Assembly: GCA_947177225.1 (NCBI GenBank)
Contig: CAMWTS010000002.1
Span: 89,490 to 153,489 of the forward strand
Direction of reading: 5' to 3'
Length of the DNA stretch: 64,000 nt
Origin: an uncultured Alistipes sp.
Lineage (GTDB): Bacteria; Bacteroidota; Bacteroidia; Bacteroidales; Rikenellaceae
The position numbers and the translations under genes are program-made. Numbering within the stretch: the first letter of the stretch is position 1; every line of letters starts with the position of its first letter. Shown in pieces: positions 18,321 to 28,118 of the stretch. A model generated the notes under the pieces. It did no database searches. It saw nothing but the letters and a program-made list of their open reading frames with translations, and was not told where the DNA came from.

Positions 18321-18385
18321 CACCTTTTCTCGCCTCGGCAGAGCTCGAACAAGTTCGGCTCTGCCCTCGGCTTAATGAAAACGTT
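18321..18385 (+). repeat. Family D hairpin repeat, copy D4
   Basis: CTCGCCTCGGCA, stem GGCAGAGCTCGAAC / GTTCGGCTCTGCC around AA, then CTCGGCTTAATGAAAACGTTA. It abuts the S46 peptidase stop codon and matches D1 in inverted orientation. Compared with D3, both arms differ but pairing is kept. Confidence 0.75.
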
Positions 18386-20495
18386 ACTTTATCGTCAACT
18401 CGTCCAGAAGCCACGAGGCACCGGCAAACTTGTCGATGATGAAGAGCACGTAGCGAATATCCACAGAGATGGTACGCTGCAACTCCGGCTCGAACGCCAC
18501 GTCGCCCGACATAGCCTCCCAGTTGCCGTCGAATGCCAGACCGATCAGCTGACCCTTGGCATTCAAAACGGGCGAACCCGAATTACCGCCGGTAATGTCG
18601 CAGTTGGCAAGGAAGCCTACCGGCAGCTTGCCGTTGCGGTCGGCATAACGACCGTAGTCGCGTACGGCATACAGCTCTTTCAGACGTGCCGGAACGGTGA
18701 ACTCTACCGGGTGTTCCGGATCCTCCTTGGCAATAACGCCGTCGAGCGTGGTATAGTGCTTATAGGTGATACCGTCGGCAGGGTTGTAGGGCAACACCTG
18801 ACCGTAGGTCATACGTATGGTGAAGTTGGCGTCCGAAGCCCATGCACGTTCGGGCTGCATCTTCATCAAACCTGCAATGTAGAGACGGTGACCTTCCGAG
18901 TACTTATCGCGCAACGGCATGGTACGGCCGCGCAGATCATCATACAGATTGTAGGCCGACACAAACATCTTGTAGGCCGGATCCTGCTCAACCACCGCAT
19001 CGCCTTCGCCGATCAGTTCGAGAGCCTTGTCGAGCGAGGTCACGCGAGAGTTGTCGTAGACATAATCCACATAGGCATCGATATCGCCGCCGAACTCGGC
19101 ATCGATGATCTCGGCGTAGAACGACGGCAGCTCGTCGACGTTCTCGCGGAAGATCGTAAGCATGCGCTTGGCAACGGCACGATCGACATCGGCGTTATAG
19201 TCCTTATAGAAATTGGCCAGTATTTCGCGATAGCGGTCGGTCATCTCCACCTGCGAGAGCTGACCGGCATACGATGCAGCCGTGATCGACTCGATGGCGC
19301 CGAACAGAGCCTCGCTCACATACTGCAACTTGCCCGACGGCTCGCGAGTCTCGGCACAATAGGCCTCGATCAGCGGCAGAGCCTCCACGTAACGCTCCTC
19401 AGGCAGGGTGTTCTCGGCAGCCCATGCTGAGAAGATCTCCTCGCCGCGCTGTTTCTGAGCCTTCACACCCAGCTTCTCGATGCCGCGCGACATGCCGATA
19501 GAGTTCTTCCAATAGTTAGACGAACTGGCATATTTCGATGCGTACTGTATGCGAATGGCCTGATCACGATCCATGAACGAACGCAGAATCTTCTGTCGCT
19601 CACCGCGGATAAAGATACGCTGCGGGTTGCTTACTTCGAGCATGTTGTCGATCTCGTAAGATGTCATGTAACGCTGCGTCGAACCGGGGAAGCCCATAAT
19701 CATGGCGAAATCGCCCTCTTCGATACCTTTGAGCGAGATGTCGAGCCACTTCTCGGCCTTGTAGGGCACATTATCCTTAGAGTAGTCGGCAGGACGGTTG
19801 TCCTTGCCTGCATAGACGCGGAATATAGAGAAGTCACCCGTGTGACGCGGCCACATCCAGTTGTCGATATCGCCGCCGAACTTGCCGATCGACGAAGGCG
19901 GCGTACCTACCAGACGCACGTCGGTGTAGACCTCGTAGACGAATGCGAAGAACTGGTTGTTGCCGAAGAAGCCGGGAATAATCACCTCCATGCCGGGATA
20001 CTTCTCTTCGAGGCTCTCGATGACAGCTTTCTTGTTCTCATCGGCAATAGTGCTGTACTCCTGCTCGCCGACTATCGAGGGGATATTGCCAACTATTTCG
20101 GGCGTAACATCGATGATGTGACGAACGAATCTCACGGCAAGTCCCGGTGCAGGCAGCTCGCCCTCACGGTTCTCAGCCCAGAAACCGTCGGCCAGATAGT
20201 CGTGATCGACCGAAGAGAGCTTCTGGATAAACGAATATCCGCAGTGGTGGTTGGTAAACAGCAGTCCGTCGGGCGATACGATCTCGCCGGTACAACCGCC
20301 GCCGAAGATGACGATCGCGTCCTTCAACGAAGCCTTGTCGGCAGAGTAGATATCCTCGGCCGACAGCTTGCAACCCTTGGCACGCATATCCTTGATATTC
20401 ATCTTCTTGATATAAGGCAGCAGCCACATACCCTCGTCCGCGGCAGCCGACAGCGTAATGCCTACGGCAGCCAGTAACATAAATAGTTTTTTCAT
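18384..20495 (-). CDS. S46 dipeptidyl peptidase, DPP7-like
   Basis: S46 peptidases remove dipeptides from oligopeptides in the periplasm, feeding amino-acid fermentation in Bacteroidota. The 703-residue protein starts with signal peptide MKKLFMLLAAVGITLSAAADEG. The catalytic His is H84 in LLFTNHHCGYSFIQ, the Ser is about S639 in CDITGGNSGSPVLNAKG, and the Asp lies in the FGGDIDNWMWPRHTGDFS region. Eighteen residues after the catalytic Ser is Gly (about G657, LAFDGNWE). In characterised enzymes Gly there goes with hydrophobic P1 preference (DPP7) and Arg with Asp/Glu preference (DPP11). Between catalytic halves is the helical cap. Confidence 0.93.
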   Translation of the reverse strand: MKKLFMLLAAVGITLSAAADEGMWLLPYIKKMNIKDMRAKGCKLSAEDIYSADKASLKDAIVIFGGGCTGEIVSPDGLLFTNHHCGYSFIQKLSSVDHDYLADGFWAENREGELPAPGLAVRFVRHIIDVTPEIVGNIPSIVGEQEYSTIADENKKAVIESLEEKYPGMEVIIPGFFGNNQFFAFVYEVYTDVRLVGTPPSSIGKFGGDIDNWMWPRHTGDFSIFRVYAGKDNRPADYSKDNVPYKAEKWLDISLKGIEEGDFAMIMGFPGSTQRYMTSYEIDNMLEVSNPQRIFIRGERQKILRSFMDRDQAIRIQYASKYASSSNYWKNSIGMSRGIEKLGVKAQKQRGEEIFSAWAAENTLPEERYVEALPLIEAYCAETREPSGKLQYVSEALFGAIESITAASYAGQLSQVEMTDRYREILANFYKDYNADVDRAVAKRMLTIFRENVDELPSFYAEIIDAEFGGDIDAYVDYVYDNSRVTSLDKALELIGEGDAVVEQDPAYKMFVSAYNLYDDLRGRTMPLRDKYSEGHRLYIAGLMKMQPERAWASDANFTIRMTYGQVLPYNPADGITYKHYTTLDGVIAKEDPEHPVEFTVPARLKELYAVRDYGRYADRNGKLPVGFLANCDITGGNSGSPVLNAKGQLIGLAFDGNWEAMSGDVAFEPELQRTISVDIRYVLFIIDKFAGASWLLDELTIK

Positions 20496-20526
20496 AATTC
20501 GGGTTCTGTTATTATACTTACATCAG

Positions 20527-20534
20527 CAAATATA
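20527..20534 (-). promoter_or_regulatory. -7 box of the S46 peptidase gene
   Basis: The minus strand reads TATATTTG, 31 nt upstream of the ATG. An ATTG word 21 nt farther is a weak -33 candidate. Confidence 0.5.
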
Positions 20535-20632
20535 CGTTTTTTATCCGGATAATGCCAATCCCGACAACGTTTTTTCTGCGATATGACAGACCAAAAAACT
20601 ATTCAGTCACCATTAGCGGCCGCACCCCCGGA

Positions 20633-22093
20633 TCAGAGTTTGCCGAAGTGCTGCCCGCGCTGGGCACGACGCAGTTTGCGAATCTGAAAAAAGAGCAGCG
20701 TGGCAGCTATGACGATAGACAGACTGTCGGCAATGGGCATGGTCGACCACACGCCCAACGCACCGTAGCGCGGCGGCAGGAAGATCAACAGCGGCACCAG
20801 GAACAGCAGCTGACGCGTCATCGACATGAAGATGGCCAGCGGCGCACGGCCTATATACTGGAAGAAGTTGCCCGCCACGATCTGAAATCCGACGGCAGGA
20901 TAGAGAAGCAGCACTATGCGCAGTCCCTGCGAGACCACCTCGATCATGGCCTTGTCGGCTCCGCCCTTCGAGGCGTCGACGAATGCCGATGCCACCTGTT
21001 CGGGAAACAGCTGTCCTATCATGAAGGCGACAGTCATCACGCCGACGGCGCATGTAATAGTATATTTCAGCGCCCTTATGACACGGTCATATTGTTTTGC
21101 GCCGTAGTTATAGCCCACGATAGGCTGCATGCCCTGATTGAGTCCGAGCACTATCATCACGAACAGTAGCAGCACACGGTTCATTATGCCGTAGGCACCC
21201 ACATAGACATCGCCCGCGTCACCGGCAAATGCGGCCTGCGAAATGACATCGCCCGCACCGGTACCGCCGTATTTAAGCAGCGAGGTATTGACGAATCTCA
21301 CAACCAGCGACGCACATATGTTGAGCAGGAACGGCGACAGTCCGATCGACAGGATCGCCACCACGATCTTGCGATCGAAGCGGAAACAGCGGCGATGAAA
21401 CCTCAAAAAACTCTTTTTGGAGTTGTAATGCACAAGCAGTATGGCCAGAGCCGACGACTGAGCTATGACCGTAGCGACAGCCGAACCGCGTATGCCCCAG
21501 CCGAATACGAATATGAATAGCGGATTGAGCACGATGCAGACCCCAACCGCAGTCAGCATCACGGCCATCGACTTTACCGGATAGCCCGAAGCTCGCAGCT
21601 GTTCATTCAGACTAAGATAGAGATGCGTGACAACATTGCCGGCCATGATGATCTGCATGAACTGACGGGCATACTCGATGGTCTCCTCGCTGGCCTGGGC
21701 ACCCGAAAAGAAGCGCAATACAGGGTCGAGAAAACCAAGCATGACACCCATTATAAGCAATCCGAAAGCCAGATTCAACAGCACGGCATTGCCCAAAGTC
21801 TTCTCTGCCGCACGCAGATTGCCCTCGCCCAGACGGATCGAGATGCGCGAGGCGGCACCCACGCCCACCATTGCGCCGAATGCCGAGGCTATATTCATGA
21901 TTGGCAGCGTGATAGCCATACCCGATATGGCCGCTCCACCCACTCCGTGACCGATGAATATGCTGTCGATGATATTATACAGCGATGCCGATGCCATGGC
22001 TATGATCGCCGGAATGGCATATCGCGGCAGCAGACGCCTGATCGGATCGGTGCCCAGCGACACCGTATTGTTGCGTTGTTGATTATCTTCCAT
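20633..22093 (-). CDS. MATE family efflux transporter
   Basis: A 486-residue inner-membrane protein with twelve predicted helices in two homologous halves, the MATE fold that exports drugs or metabolites in exchange for Na+ or H+. The N-terminal half shows YNIIDSIFIGHGVG and ITLPIMNIASAFGAMVGVGAA, the family's helix 1-2 pattern. The second half repeats it with YGIMNRVLLLFVMIVLGLNQ and GMQPIVGYNYGAKQ. The substrate cannot be told. A -7 box 21 nt upstream suggests it is transcribed separately from the preceding phosphopantetheinyl transferase gene. Confidence 0.93.
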   Translation of the reverse strand: MEDNQQRNNTVSLGTDPIRRLLPRYAIPAIIAMASASLYNIIDSIFIGHGVGGAAISGMAITLPIMNIASAFGAMVGVGAASRISIRLGEGNLRAAEKTLGNAVLLNLAFGLLIMGVMLGFLDPVLRFFSGAQASEETIEYARQFMQIIMAGNVVTHLYLSLNEQLRASGYPVKSMAVMLTAVGVCIVLNPLFIFVFGWGIRGSAVATVIAQSSALAILLVHYNSKKSFLRFHRRCFRFDRKIVVAILSIGLSPFLLNICASLVVRFVNTSLLKYGGTGAGDVISQAAFAGDAGDVYVGAYGIMNRVLLLFVMIVLGLNQGMQPIVGYNYGAKQYDRVIRALKYTITCAVGVMTVAFMIGQLFPEQVASAFVDASKGGADKAMIEVVSQGLRIVLLLYPAVGFQIVAGNFFQYIGRAPLAIFMSMTRQLLFLVPLLIFLPPRYGALGVWSTMPIADSLSIVIAATLLFFQIRKLRRAQRGQHFGKL

Positions 22094-22113
22094 TGCTGTT
22101 ATATTCCCGACTG

Positions 22114-22121
22114 CAAAGATA
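22114..22121 (-). promoter_or_regulatory. -7 box of the MATE gene
   Basis: The minus strand reads TATCTTTG in the 41-bp gap between the phosphopantetheinyl transferase stop and the MATE start. Confidence 0.55.
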
Positions 22122-22134
22122 GTCGTTTTGGCAG

Positions 22135-22701
22135 TTATATGATAGAGGCGACGATATAATCCTCTATTTTCTCAATACGTATAGCGCAACCGTCTGCCCC
22201 GGCCATGCGTCCCCCGATGATCTGCCGCACGCTGTCGTAGCTCTCTACGATCAGATCGTCTTTCAAAGCGATGCCGCGACGGCCGTATAGTTTGTACATG
22301 GCCTCCTTGGCGCACCACACCATGGCCGGCCACTCGACATCGGAGCACAGAAGCCGTTCGCGCAAAGAGAGATAACGGTCGGCGACGCGGTCGAAATTGC
22401 GGTCGATGCTCTCTATGTCGATGCCGCACCGGCAATCGGCAATAGCCACGGCTATCATGTCGCGTGCGTGCGATACGCTGATATACGTATCGGGCGTATC
22501 GACCCGCGGTGCGCCCGTCTCGTCATAGAAGATCTTCACATCGCGTCCCAGCTCGCGGCGCACAACCGCCCGCCACGAGAGATACTCGTTGCGGCGTCTG
22601 CCGGAAGCGAACTCCGCAGCTTGCCGCCACTCCTGCTCCGTTACGCTCGTGCGCAACGCCGCAGCATCGGCGACAGGCTCTATGAGAACCCTACCGGCCA
22701 T
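22135..22701 (-). CDS. 4'-phosphopantetheinyl transferase superfamily protein
   Basis: A 188-residue Sfp-type enzyme that moves the phosphopantetheine arm of CoA onto carrier proteins. The Mg2+/CoA site is seen in [11 protein letters not shown] (D95, E97) and [13 protein letters not shown] (W129, K132, E133). An upstream [13 protein letters not shown] segment matches the family's SxSH motif. It overlaps the end of gldE by 11 bp and so is the last gene of the murG-ftsZ-gldE run. It may activate acyl carrier protein or a secondary-metabolite carrier. Confidence 0.88.
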   Translation of the reverse strand: MAGRVLIEPVADAAALRTSVTEQEWRQAAEFASGRRRNEYLSWRAVVRRELGRDVKIFYDETGAPRVDTPDTYISVSHARDMIAVAIADCRCGIDIESIDRNFDRVADRYLSLRERLLCSDVEWPAMVWCAKEAMYKLYGRRGIALKDDLIVESYDSVRQIIGGRMAGADGCAIRIEKIEDYIVASII

Positions 22702-23977
22702 TGTTTATTATGACTTTGATTTTGTCGGCGCGACGCCCCTCCATCTTGTCGACTATCAGTCTCACGCCATGCGCCGTCACCTCGTCGCCCCTGCGCAGCA
22801 GATCGCTCTTGATCTCCATCATCAATCCGGCAAGAGTCTCGGCATGTCCCTCCACATCGGCGAAGGTCTCCTCCTCGAAGCCGAGCGCACGCTCGAACTC
22901 GCCGATATGGGTCTTGCCGTCAAAGATATACGTATTGTCGTTGACCTTGACATACAATCGCTCCTCCTCGTCGCTCTCGTCCGAAATCTCACCGACGACC
23001 TCCTCCATGATATCCTCCAACGACACCAGTCCCTGCGTCGAACCATACTCGTCGACGATGATGGCGATGTGGATCTTCTGTTGCTGGAAATCCTTCAACA
23101 GATCGTCGATCTTCTTGTGTTCGGGCACGAAATAGGGCTTGCGCAGCAGCTGCTGCCAACCGAAGTCGTCGCCATTGTTGATATAGGGCAGCAGATCCTT
23201 GATATAGAGTATACCCTTGATGTTATCGAGGTCATCGTCGTAGACGGGTATGCGCGAATAGCCCGAGTCGATGATTATGCGCTTGACCTCCTCGTACGAC
23301 CATGTCAGCTCCACACCCGTAATGTCGACGCGCGGGTGCATGATCTCCACCACCTCCGTATTGCCGAAGTTGACTATGCCCGACAACATCTGCCGCTCCT
23401 TCTGCGATGCGGTTTGCGTCAGATCGACGGCATCGGCCAGCTCCTCTATCGAGAGTTCGGTATTTTTCGAAGCCAGTCGGCTTATGCGGCTGCTCATGCG
23501 TATGAGCACCACGGCGAACGGATAGACCGCCCAGTTGAACAGACGCAGCGGCTGAGAAAACGTGCGCGCCACCTTCACCGGATTGCTCTGCGAAAATACC
23601 TTGGGCATGATCTCGCCGAAGAGCAGCAGCAGGAACGTCACCACCACTGTCTTGAACAGAAAGTCGTAGATGCCGCCGAACACGAACAGCGAATCGATCA
23701 GATTCGAGGTCAGGATAACGATGCAGATATTAACCAGATTATTGACTATCAATATCGTAGCCAGAAGCCTGTCGACATCTTTCAGCAGTGCCGTCACCGT
23801 ACGGGAAGCCATGTCGCGACTGGCCGACAACGACTCCACATCGCTGCGCGTCAACGAGAAGAACGCCACCTCCGAACCCGACACCATGGCCGAGATCAGC
23901 AGCAACACCAGACATGCGACACCGCGGATTACCACTTGCGTCGTATCTATATCCTGCGCCAGAGCTATTGCCTCCAC
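22691..23977 (-). CDS. gldE: CNNM/CorC-type transporter-associated protein (GldE-like)
   Basis: A 428-residue membrane protein: a CNNM (DUF21) transmembrane domain (about 15-185, with [15 protein letters not shown] and [14 protein letters not shown]), two CBS domains (about 205-330, with [20 protein letters not shown] and [20 protein letters not shown]) and a CorC/HlyC C-terminal domain. In Bacteroidota this gene beside a phosphopantetheinyl transferase is usually annotated gliding-motility protein GldE, though most Bacteroidales do not glide. Mg2+ or other ion efflux is the better general guess. It starts 12 bp after ftsZ. Confidence 0.87.
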   Translation of the reverse strand: MEAIALAQDIDTTQVVIRGVACLVLLLISAMVSGSEVAFFSLTRSDVESLSASRDMASRTVTALLKDVDRLLATILIVNNLVNICIVILTSNLIDSLFVFGGIYDFLFKTVVVTFLLLLFGEIMPKVFSQSNPVKVARTFSQPLRLFNWAVYPFAVVLIRMSSRISRLASKNTELSIEELADAVDLTQTASQKERQMLSGIVNFGNTEVVEIMHPRVDITGVELTWSYEEVKRIIIDSGYSRIPVYDDDLDNIKGILYIKDLLPYINNGDDFGWQQLLRKPYFVPEHKKIDDLLKDFQQQKIHIAIIVDEYGSTQGLVSLEDIMEEVVGEISDESDEEERLYVKVNDNTYIFDGKTHIGEFERALGFEEETFADVEGHAETLAGLMMEIKSDLLRRGDEVTAHGVRLIVDKMEGRRADKIKVIINNGR

Positions 23978-23989
23978 CCTTCGATACGT

Positions 23990-25372
23990 TTAGTCATTAC
24001 CGAACAGCGACTCACCTGCCGAGGGCTGCGCCTCGGTCTGATGATCGAGTCGGAAGACGGTTTTGTGAGTCGACTCGCTCTCCGACATGAATTGCCTTTT
24101 AAGTCGTCTGTAAGCCGGCTCGCGCTTCTCCATGTCGAGTGCCGCATAGCGGTCGGTACGTGCGCCGAGCACCGGCACGCGCTGTTCGGGAACTATGGGC
24201 TGCATGCCCGTCTCCTTCTGAGCGGCCGACGCTGCGGCCGTCACAGATGGCATGGGCTCCGGCTCGGGCAGCAAATCCGGTTCGGGCTGATCGATCGAAA
24301 AACGCGGATCGATCTTCACCTCGCTGCCATCGTCGAATCCCGTGGCTACGATCACCAGTTCGAGCGTATCGTCGTTCAGCGTGCGTTTCTCGCTGGCACC
24401 CCATATGATATTGGCCGTATGCACCACACCGTCGATATCCGTATAGCTTGCGTTGCGCTGGATATATTTGAGAACATAGGTTACCTCCTCCTGCATCAGA
24501 CTGTCGATGTTCGACACCGAGAAGCTCAGCAATATGTCCTTGGCTCCCGAGATGAGATTGTTGTCGAGCAGCGGCGACGACAGCGAACCCGCCGCAACCT
24601 CCTCGGCACGACCCTCGCCCGAAGCCGAGACAACGGCCATGTGCGCACGACCACTGCCGCGCATAACCTTCTCCAAGTCCGAAAAGTCGACACGCACCAG
24701 CGAGTACTCCACCGTAATCAGCTCGGCGATGCCCTTCGTGGCCATGCCCAGCACGTCATCGGCCTTGCCGAATGCCTCGCGAATGGGCAGCTTGCCATAC
24801 ATCTGGCTCAACTTCTCGTTGTCTATGATAAGCAACGAATCTACCCACTTATGCAGCTCGGCAATACCCTCCAAAGCCTGATTGTAACGCTTCTCGCCCT
24901 CCATGCGGAACGGCAGCGTCACCACGGCCACAGTCAGCTTGCCCAGCTCGTGCGCTATTTTGGCGATTACGGGCGAAGCACCCGTACCCGTACCGCCACC
25001 CATACCGGCAGCGATGAAGACCATTTTTATCTTGGGAGCCGTCTCGAACAGACTGCGAATCAGCGGCTCGCTCTCCAAAGCGGCATCGCGGCCTCTGGCA
25101 GCGTCGTTGCCCGCACCCAGACCGTCCTTGCCCAAGCGTATCTTGTTCTCCACCGGGCTGTTGTCCATAGCTCTTTGGTCGGTGTTGCACACCACGAAGT
25201 TGACACCCGTGATACCCATGTCGTACATGTGGTTGACGGCATTGCCGCCGGCACCGCCAACACCGGCCACGAGAATGATCGACGAGGGATCGAACGACAC
25301 ATCGGCGACATTATCGCCACCCACCTCACGTATAAGATCGTCCATCGCTTCTCTATTTTGCATATTGTTCAT
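23990..25372 (-). CDS. ftsZ: Cell division GTPase FtsZ
   Basis: FtsZ is the tubulin homologue that forms the division ring. The 460-residue protein has the N-terminal GTPase domain with VAGVGGAGGNAVNHM, FVVCNTDQRAMDNSP and the tubulin signature GMGGGTGTGASPV (123-135). The T7 loop that acts on the neighbouring subunit (VDFSDLEKVMRG) and the C-terminal domain up to about residue 330 follow. The last about 130 residues form a variable linker with proline- and glutamate-rich sequence. A conserved-peptide-like EPAYRRLKRQF lies near 410, followed by a further acidic tail. It is 15 bp after ftsA. Confidence 0.97.
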   Translation of the reverse strand: MNNMQNREAMDDLIREVGGDNVADVSFDPSSIILVAGVGGAGGNAVNHMYDMGITGVNFVVCNTDQRAMDNSPVENKIRLGKDGLGAGNDAARGRDAALESEPLIRSLFETAPKIKMVFIAAGMGGGTGTGASPVIAKIAHELGKLTVAVVTLPFRMEGEKRYNQALEGIAELHKWVDSLLIIDNEKLSQMYGKLPIREAFGKADDVLGMATKGIAELITVEYSLVRVDFSDLEKVMRGSGRAHMAVVSASGEGRAEEVAAGSLSSPLLDNNLISGAKDILLSFSVSNIDSLMQEEVTYVLKYIQRNASYTDIDGVVHTANIIWGASEKRTLNDDTLELVIVATGFDDGSEVKIDPRFSIDQPEPDLLPEPEPMPSVTAAASAAQKETGMQPIVPEQRVPVLGARTDRYAALDMEKREPAYRRLKRQFMSESESTHKTVFRLDHQTEAQPSAGESLFGND

Positions 25373-25387
25373 ATATATCCTTTACTG

Positions 25388-26968
25388 TTACAGATCTCTT
25401 TTGCCATACTCGCCGCGACGAGAGCGAGGCGCGCCGTGCTCCTCCTCTTCGGCCGGATTCTCGAAAGCTCTGGTCAGATCGCCGAACTTGTCGGACAGCT
25501 TGCTCAACCAGCCGCGTTTGGGCGATTTTATCACGTCGCCGTATTCGTCGTCGTCATCGTCGAAATCGCGGTCGCGGTCGTTGCCGCGTGCTTTTCGCGC
25601 ATCGTCCCGGGTCTTTTTGTCGGCATCGCGACGCACCGGCTCCTCGTCGACCGAATCGAAGTCGCTGTCCACACTGATGCTGCCCGCATTCACCCGTCCG
25701 CTTCTGTGCACCGGCTCCTCGCGCTTGGGCTGCGGTGCGGGCTGATCGTCGCGCTCCGGTGCCGCCGGCTCCGCCTTGGCTATGTTGCGGCTTGCATTGC
25801 GCTCCACCACAGCGCACTCGCCGTGCTGTGCACCGTAGATCAACAGCGACACGGCCGTCGAATAGGCCGGAGTGGTTATCAGCTCGATCGATTCGGGCGT
25901 AATGCCGTACTCAGGATACCCCACACGCACCTCCACGCCGAGAACTCGGGCAAACAACTTCTCTATATCGCGCGTCTGCGCCGCACCACCGGTAATGATG
26001 GCACCGGCCGACAGCTTCTGGCTGTAACCCGAATCGCGCAGCTCGCGACGCACATGCTCGGCAATCTCGCTCAGACGCGCCTCGATGATAGTCGCCAGAT
26101 TCTTGCTCAGAATGCTCTTTATCACACGGCTGCCGCGCTGGAAGGTAATCGTCTCGCCAGGAGCCGACTCCACGAGCGCATAACCGTGCTGTATCTTCAA
26201 ATCCTCGACATACTTCTCCGGCATGCTGTACGAGCGTATGTCGGCATCGATGGCCTGCGCACCGATAGGTATCGACGACATGTAACGCACCTTGCCTCCG
26301 TAGCACACCGTCACGTCGGTCACGCCGCCGCCCAGATCTATCGTAGCCACTCCGTCCTGCATCTCATCGCTGTTGACAGTCGACAGCGGCGACACATGCA
26401 CGTTGGATACGACCTCCTTCACCGTAATGCCCGAACGCTGTATGACGTTGATGAGCCGGTCGCGCATGATCTTGTCGCACAGCACGAAGTTATAGACGGC
26501 CGAGAGCACCTTGCCGAACGACCCCACCGGAGCCTTCACCTCGCGGCGGTCGACCATGTATTTCAGCGGCTCGGAGGTCATGACCATCTCGCGGTCGTCG
26601 GAGACCTTCACGCTGCGCATGCGCTTGTCAAGAGCATCGACGTCGCGCTGAGTGACGTTGTTGCTGTTCTGCGAATCGTCTTCGACATACACGTGATCGG
26701 TAATCTGCGCCGCACGCACGAAGTCGCCCGCAATACCGGCATATGCCTCCGTAATAGTGATGTTGAGCTGCTCCTCGATCGTGCGTTTGGCCGCGACGAT
26801 GGCCTTGCTCACCATATCGCTGTTGTCGATACGTCCCGATTCGACGCCCTCGACCTTCGTTGACACGATACCCCTGATGACGACCTTCTGCTGATCGTCG
26901 ACCTCGCCGACAGCTATCACCACATTCGATGATCCCACGTCGATTACAACCACATATTTGCCATTCAT
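25388..26968 (-). CDS. ftsA: Cell division protein FtsA
   Basis: FtsA is an actin-fold ATPase that tethers FtsZ to the membrane. The 526-residue protein starts MNGKYVVVIDVGSSNVVIAVG, giving phosphate-binding loop 1. ATIDLGGGVTDVTVCYGG is the second phosphate loop and GAIITGGAAQTRDIEKL the adenosine region. After about residue 390 there is a long charged, Pro/Arg/Asp-rich linker. It leads to RGWLSKLSDKFGDLTRAFE, an amphipathic helix likely to be the membrane anchor. That helix is followed by about 20 more charged residues rather than ending the protein, which is slightly unusual. Confidence 0.95.
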   Translation of the reverse strand: MNGKYVVVIDVGSSNVVIAVGEVDDQQKVVIRGIVSTKVEGVESGRIDNSDMVSKAIVAAKRTIEEQLNITITEAYAGIAGDFVRAAQITDHVYVEDDSQNSNNVTQRDVDALDKRMRSVKVSDDREMVMTSEPLKYMVDRREVKAPVGSFGKVLSAVYNFVLCDKIMRDRLINVIQRSGITVKEVVSNVHVSPLSTVNSDEMQDGVATIDLGGGVTDVTVCYGGKVRYMSSIPIGAQAIDADIRSYSMPEKYVEDLKIQHGYALVESAPGETITFQRGSRVIKSILSKNLATIIEARLSEIAEHVRRELRDSGYSQKLSAGAIITGGAAQTRDIEKLFARVLGVEVRVGYPEYGITPESIELITTPAYSTAVSLLIYGAQHGECAVVERNASRNIAKAEPAAPERDDQPAPQPKREEPVHRSGRVNAGSISVDSDFDSVDEEPVRRDADKKTRDDARKARGNDRDRDFDDDDDEYGDVIKSPKRGWLSKLSDKFGDLTRAFENPAEEEEHGAPRSRRGEYGKRDL

Positions 26969-27008
26969 ATACTCCAAATTGTTTCGCTTGCGCAGGTGCC
27001 GCCGTATG

Positions 27009-28118
27009 CTATCGGCACACCACCTGACCCTTATATTTCACGCTGACAGTACGATACTTGTCCCAGCCGATGTTTGTCAACACATTACGATAAAAGGCAT
27101 CGAGATCGGATAGTTTCCGCTCGATGTCGTCGGCCCTGCCGAATATGATCGTATGACGCCCCGAACGCGGTATAAGCTCGATCTCCAACTCCCGCTCTCC
27201 GCCACCGTGCGCCACGATCTGAACGATCTCCGAACGCCAGAAATCGTCGTGTTGAATAATGTCTACAAAGTTAATGAGTTTAGAGAAATCTTCCTCTATT
27301 TTTTCCAATTTTTTTTGACGCTTGCGCTCACCCTCCTGATTACGTGTCAGATCGTCGATACGCCCCTGCACCGATTTGGCCTCGGCCGTCAGCTCGCCGC
27401 GGCGCTGCGCCTTGTAGAGCTCCAACTGTTCGCACCGCACGGCATACTCCTCGTCCGAGGTGAACCAGCCTTTCGATGCGCGCTGAGACGAGAGCTTCTT
27501 CATGGCACGCGAGCACTGTTGCAAAGCTCTGTACAACGGCATCTTGTCGCGCTCCCAGGCATCGATGCGCTCCTCTATGCGCGCTATCGAATCGCGCGCC
27601 ATGGCATGGGCATGACCCGAATATGCGGCACCGAACAGAGGACGATAGTCGCCCGTTACGACCGGCACATAGATCGACGAGCGCGGAGGTGCGGCAAAGA
27701 CATATCCGTCGGCGGCAACATATAGATCGTACCCGTCGACCATCAGCCGCATCAGCGGCCGCCGCTGACGCACATCGATCTCCACACGCCCGCCCGATGT
27801 CAAGTAGACATTGGCATCGGCCACAGCGTCGTTAGCCTCGATCGACGACTCCAACGCCGCCATATCCACATCTTTGAGCGCCAGTCCCAACGGATTGCAG
27901 TCATACGACAGCACCCAGTCCCTGACAGTCTCTTCGCTCAGAAACGTCGCGGCATCGCGGCCATCGACCTCTATGCGCATATCCTCGACACACTGTACGG
28001 CACGATGATCGGCCGCGCCGCGCCGTGCAGCGAAGAATATCGCCGCAAGCACAACCCACAACGCCGCAAATGCGGCATACCGTCCCAATCTTCGTGCTCC
28101 GTGTCTCTTCATCTTCAT
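27009..28118 (-). CDS. ftsQ: Cell division protein FtsQ with large coiled-coil insertion
   Basis: FtsQ/DivIB links early and late divisome proteins. A cytoplasmic tail and one membrane helix (about 13-32) are followed by a POTRA-like domain (about 45-118, with SYDCNPLGLALKDVDM) and the FtsQ beta domain ending FYRNVLTNIGWDKYRTVSVK. At 369 residues it is about 100 longer than usual Bacteroidales FtsQ. The extra length is a charged helical block at about 172-280 (RIEERIDAWER through GERKRQKKLEKIEEDF) between VVTGDYRPLFG and NFVDIIQHDDFW. The start overlaps the murC stop as ATGA. Confidence 0.88.
   Translation of the reverse strand: MKMKRHGARRLGRYAAFAALWVVLAAIFFAARRGAADHRAVQCVEDMRIEVDGRDAATFLSEETVRDWVLSYDCNPLGLALKDVDMAALESSIEANDAVADANVYLTSGGRVEIDVRQRRPLMRLMVDGYDLYVAADGYVFAAPPRSSIYVPVVTGDYRPLFGAAYSGHAHAMARDSIARIEERIDAWERDKMPLYRALQQCSRAMKKLSSQRASKGWFTSDEEYAVRCEQLELYKAQRRGELTAEAKSVQGRIDDLTRNQEGERKRQKKLEKIEEDFSKLINFVDIIQHDDFWRSEIVQIVAHGGGERELEIELIPRSGRHTIIFGRADDIERKLSDLDAFYRNVLTNIGWDKYRTVSVKYKGQVVCR

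Noticed and set aside
18296..18330. A possible tRNA 3' end (ATTCGAATCC followed by GCACC)
   Set aside because: The bases on either side of the T-loop-like word do not pair, and no anticodon or D arm is found upstream. Part of it belongs to the family D repeat flank.
22589..26863. A 1424-codon open frame on the plus strand
   Set aside because: It is antisense to gldE, ftsZ and ftsA, which have clear family motifs. The translation is His/Arg/Gln-rich low-complexity text typical of a GC-rich shadow frame.
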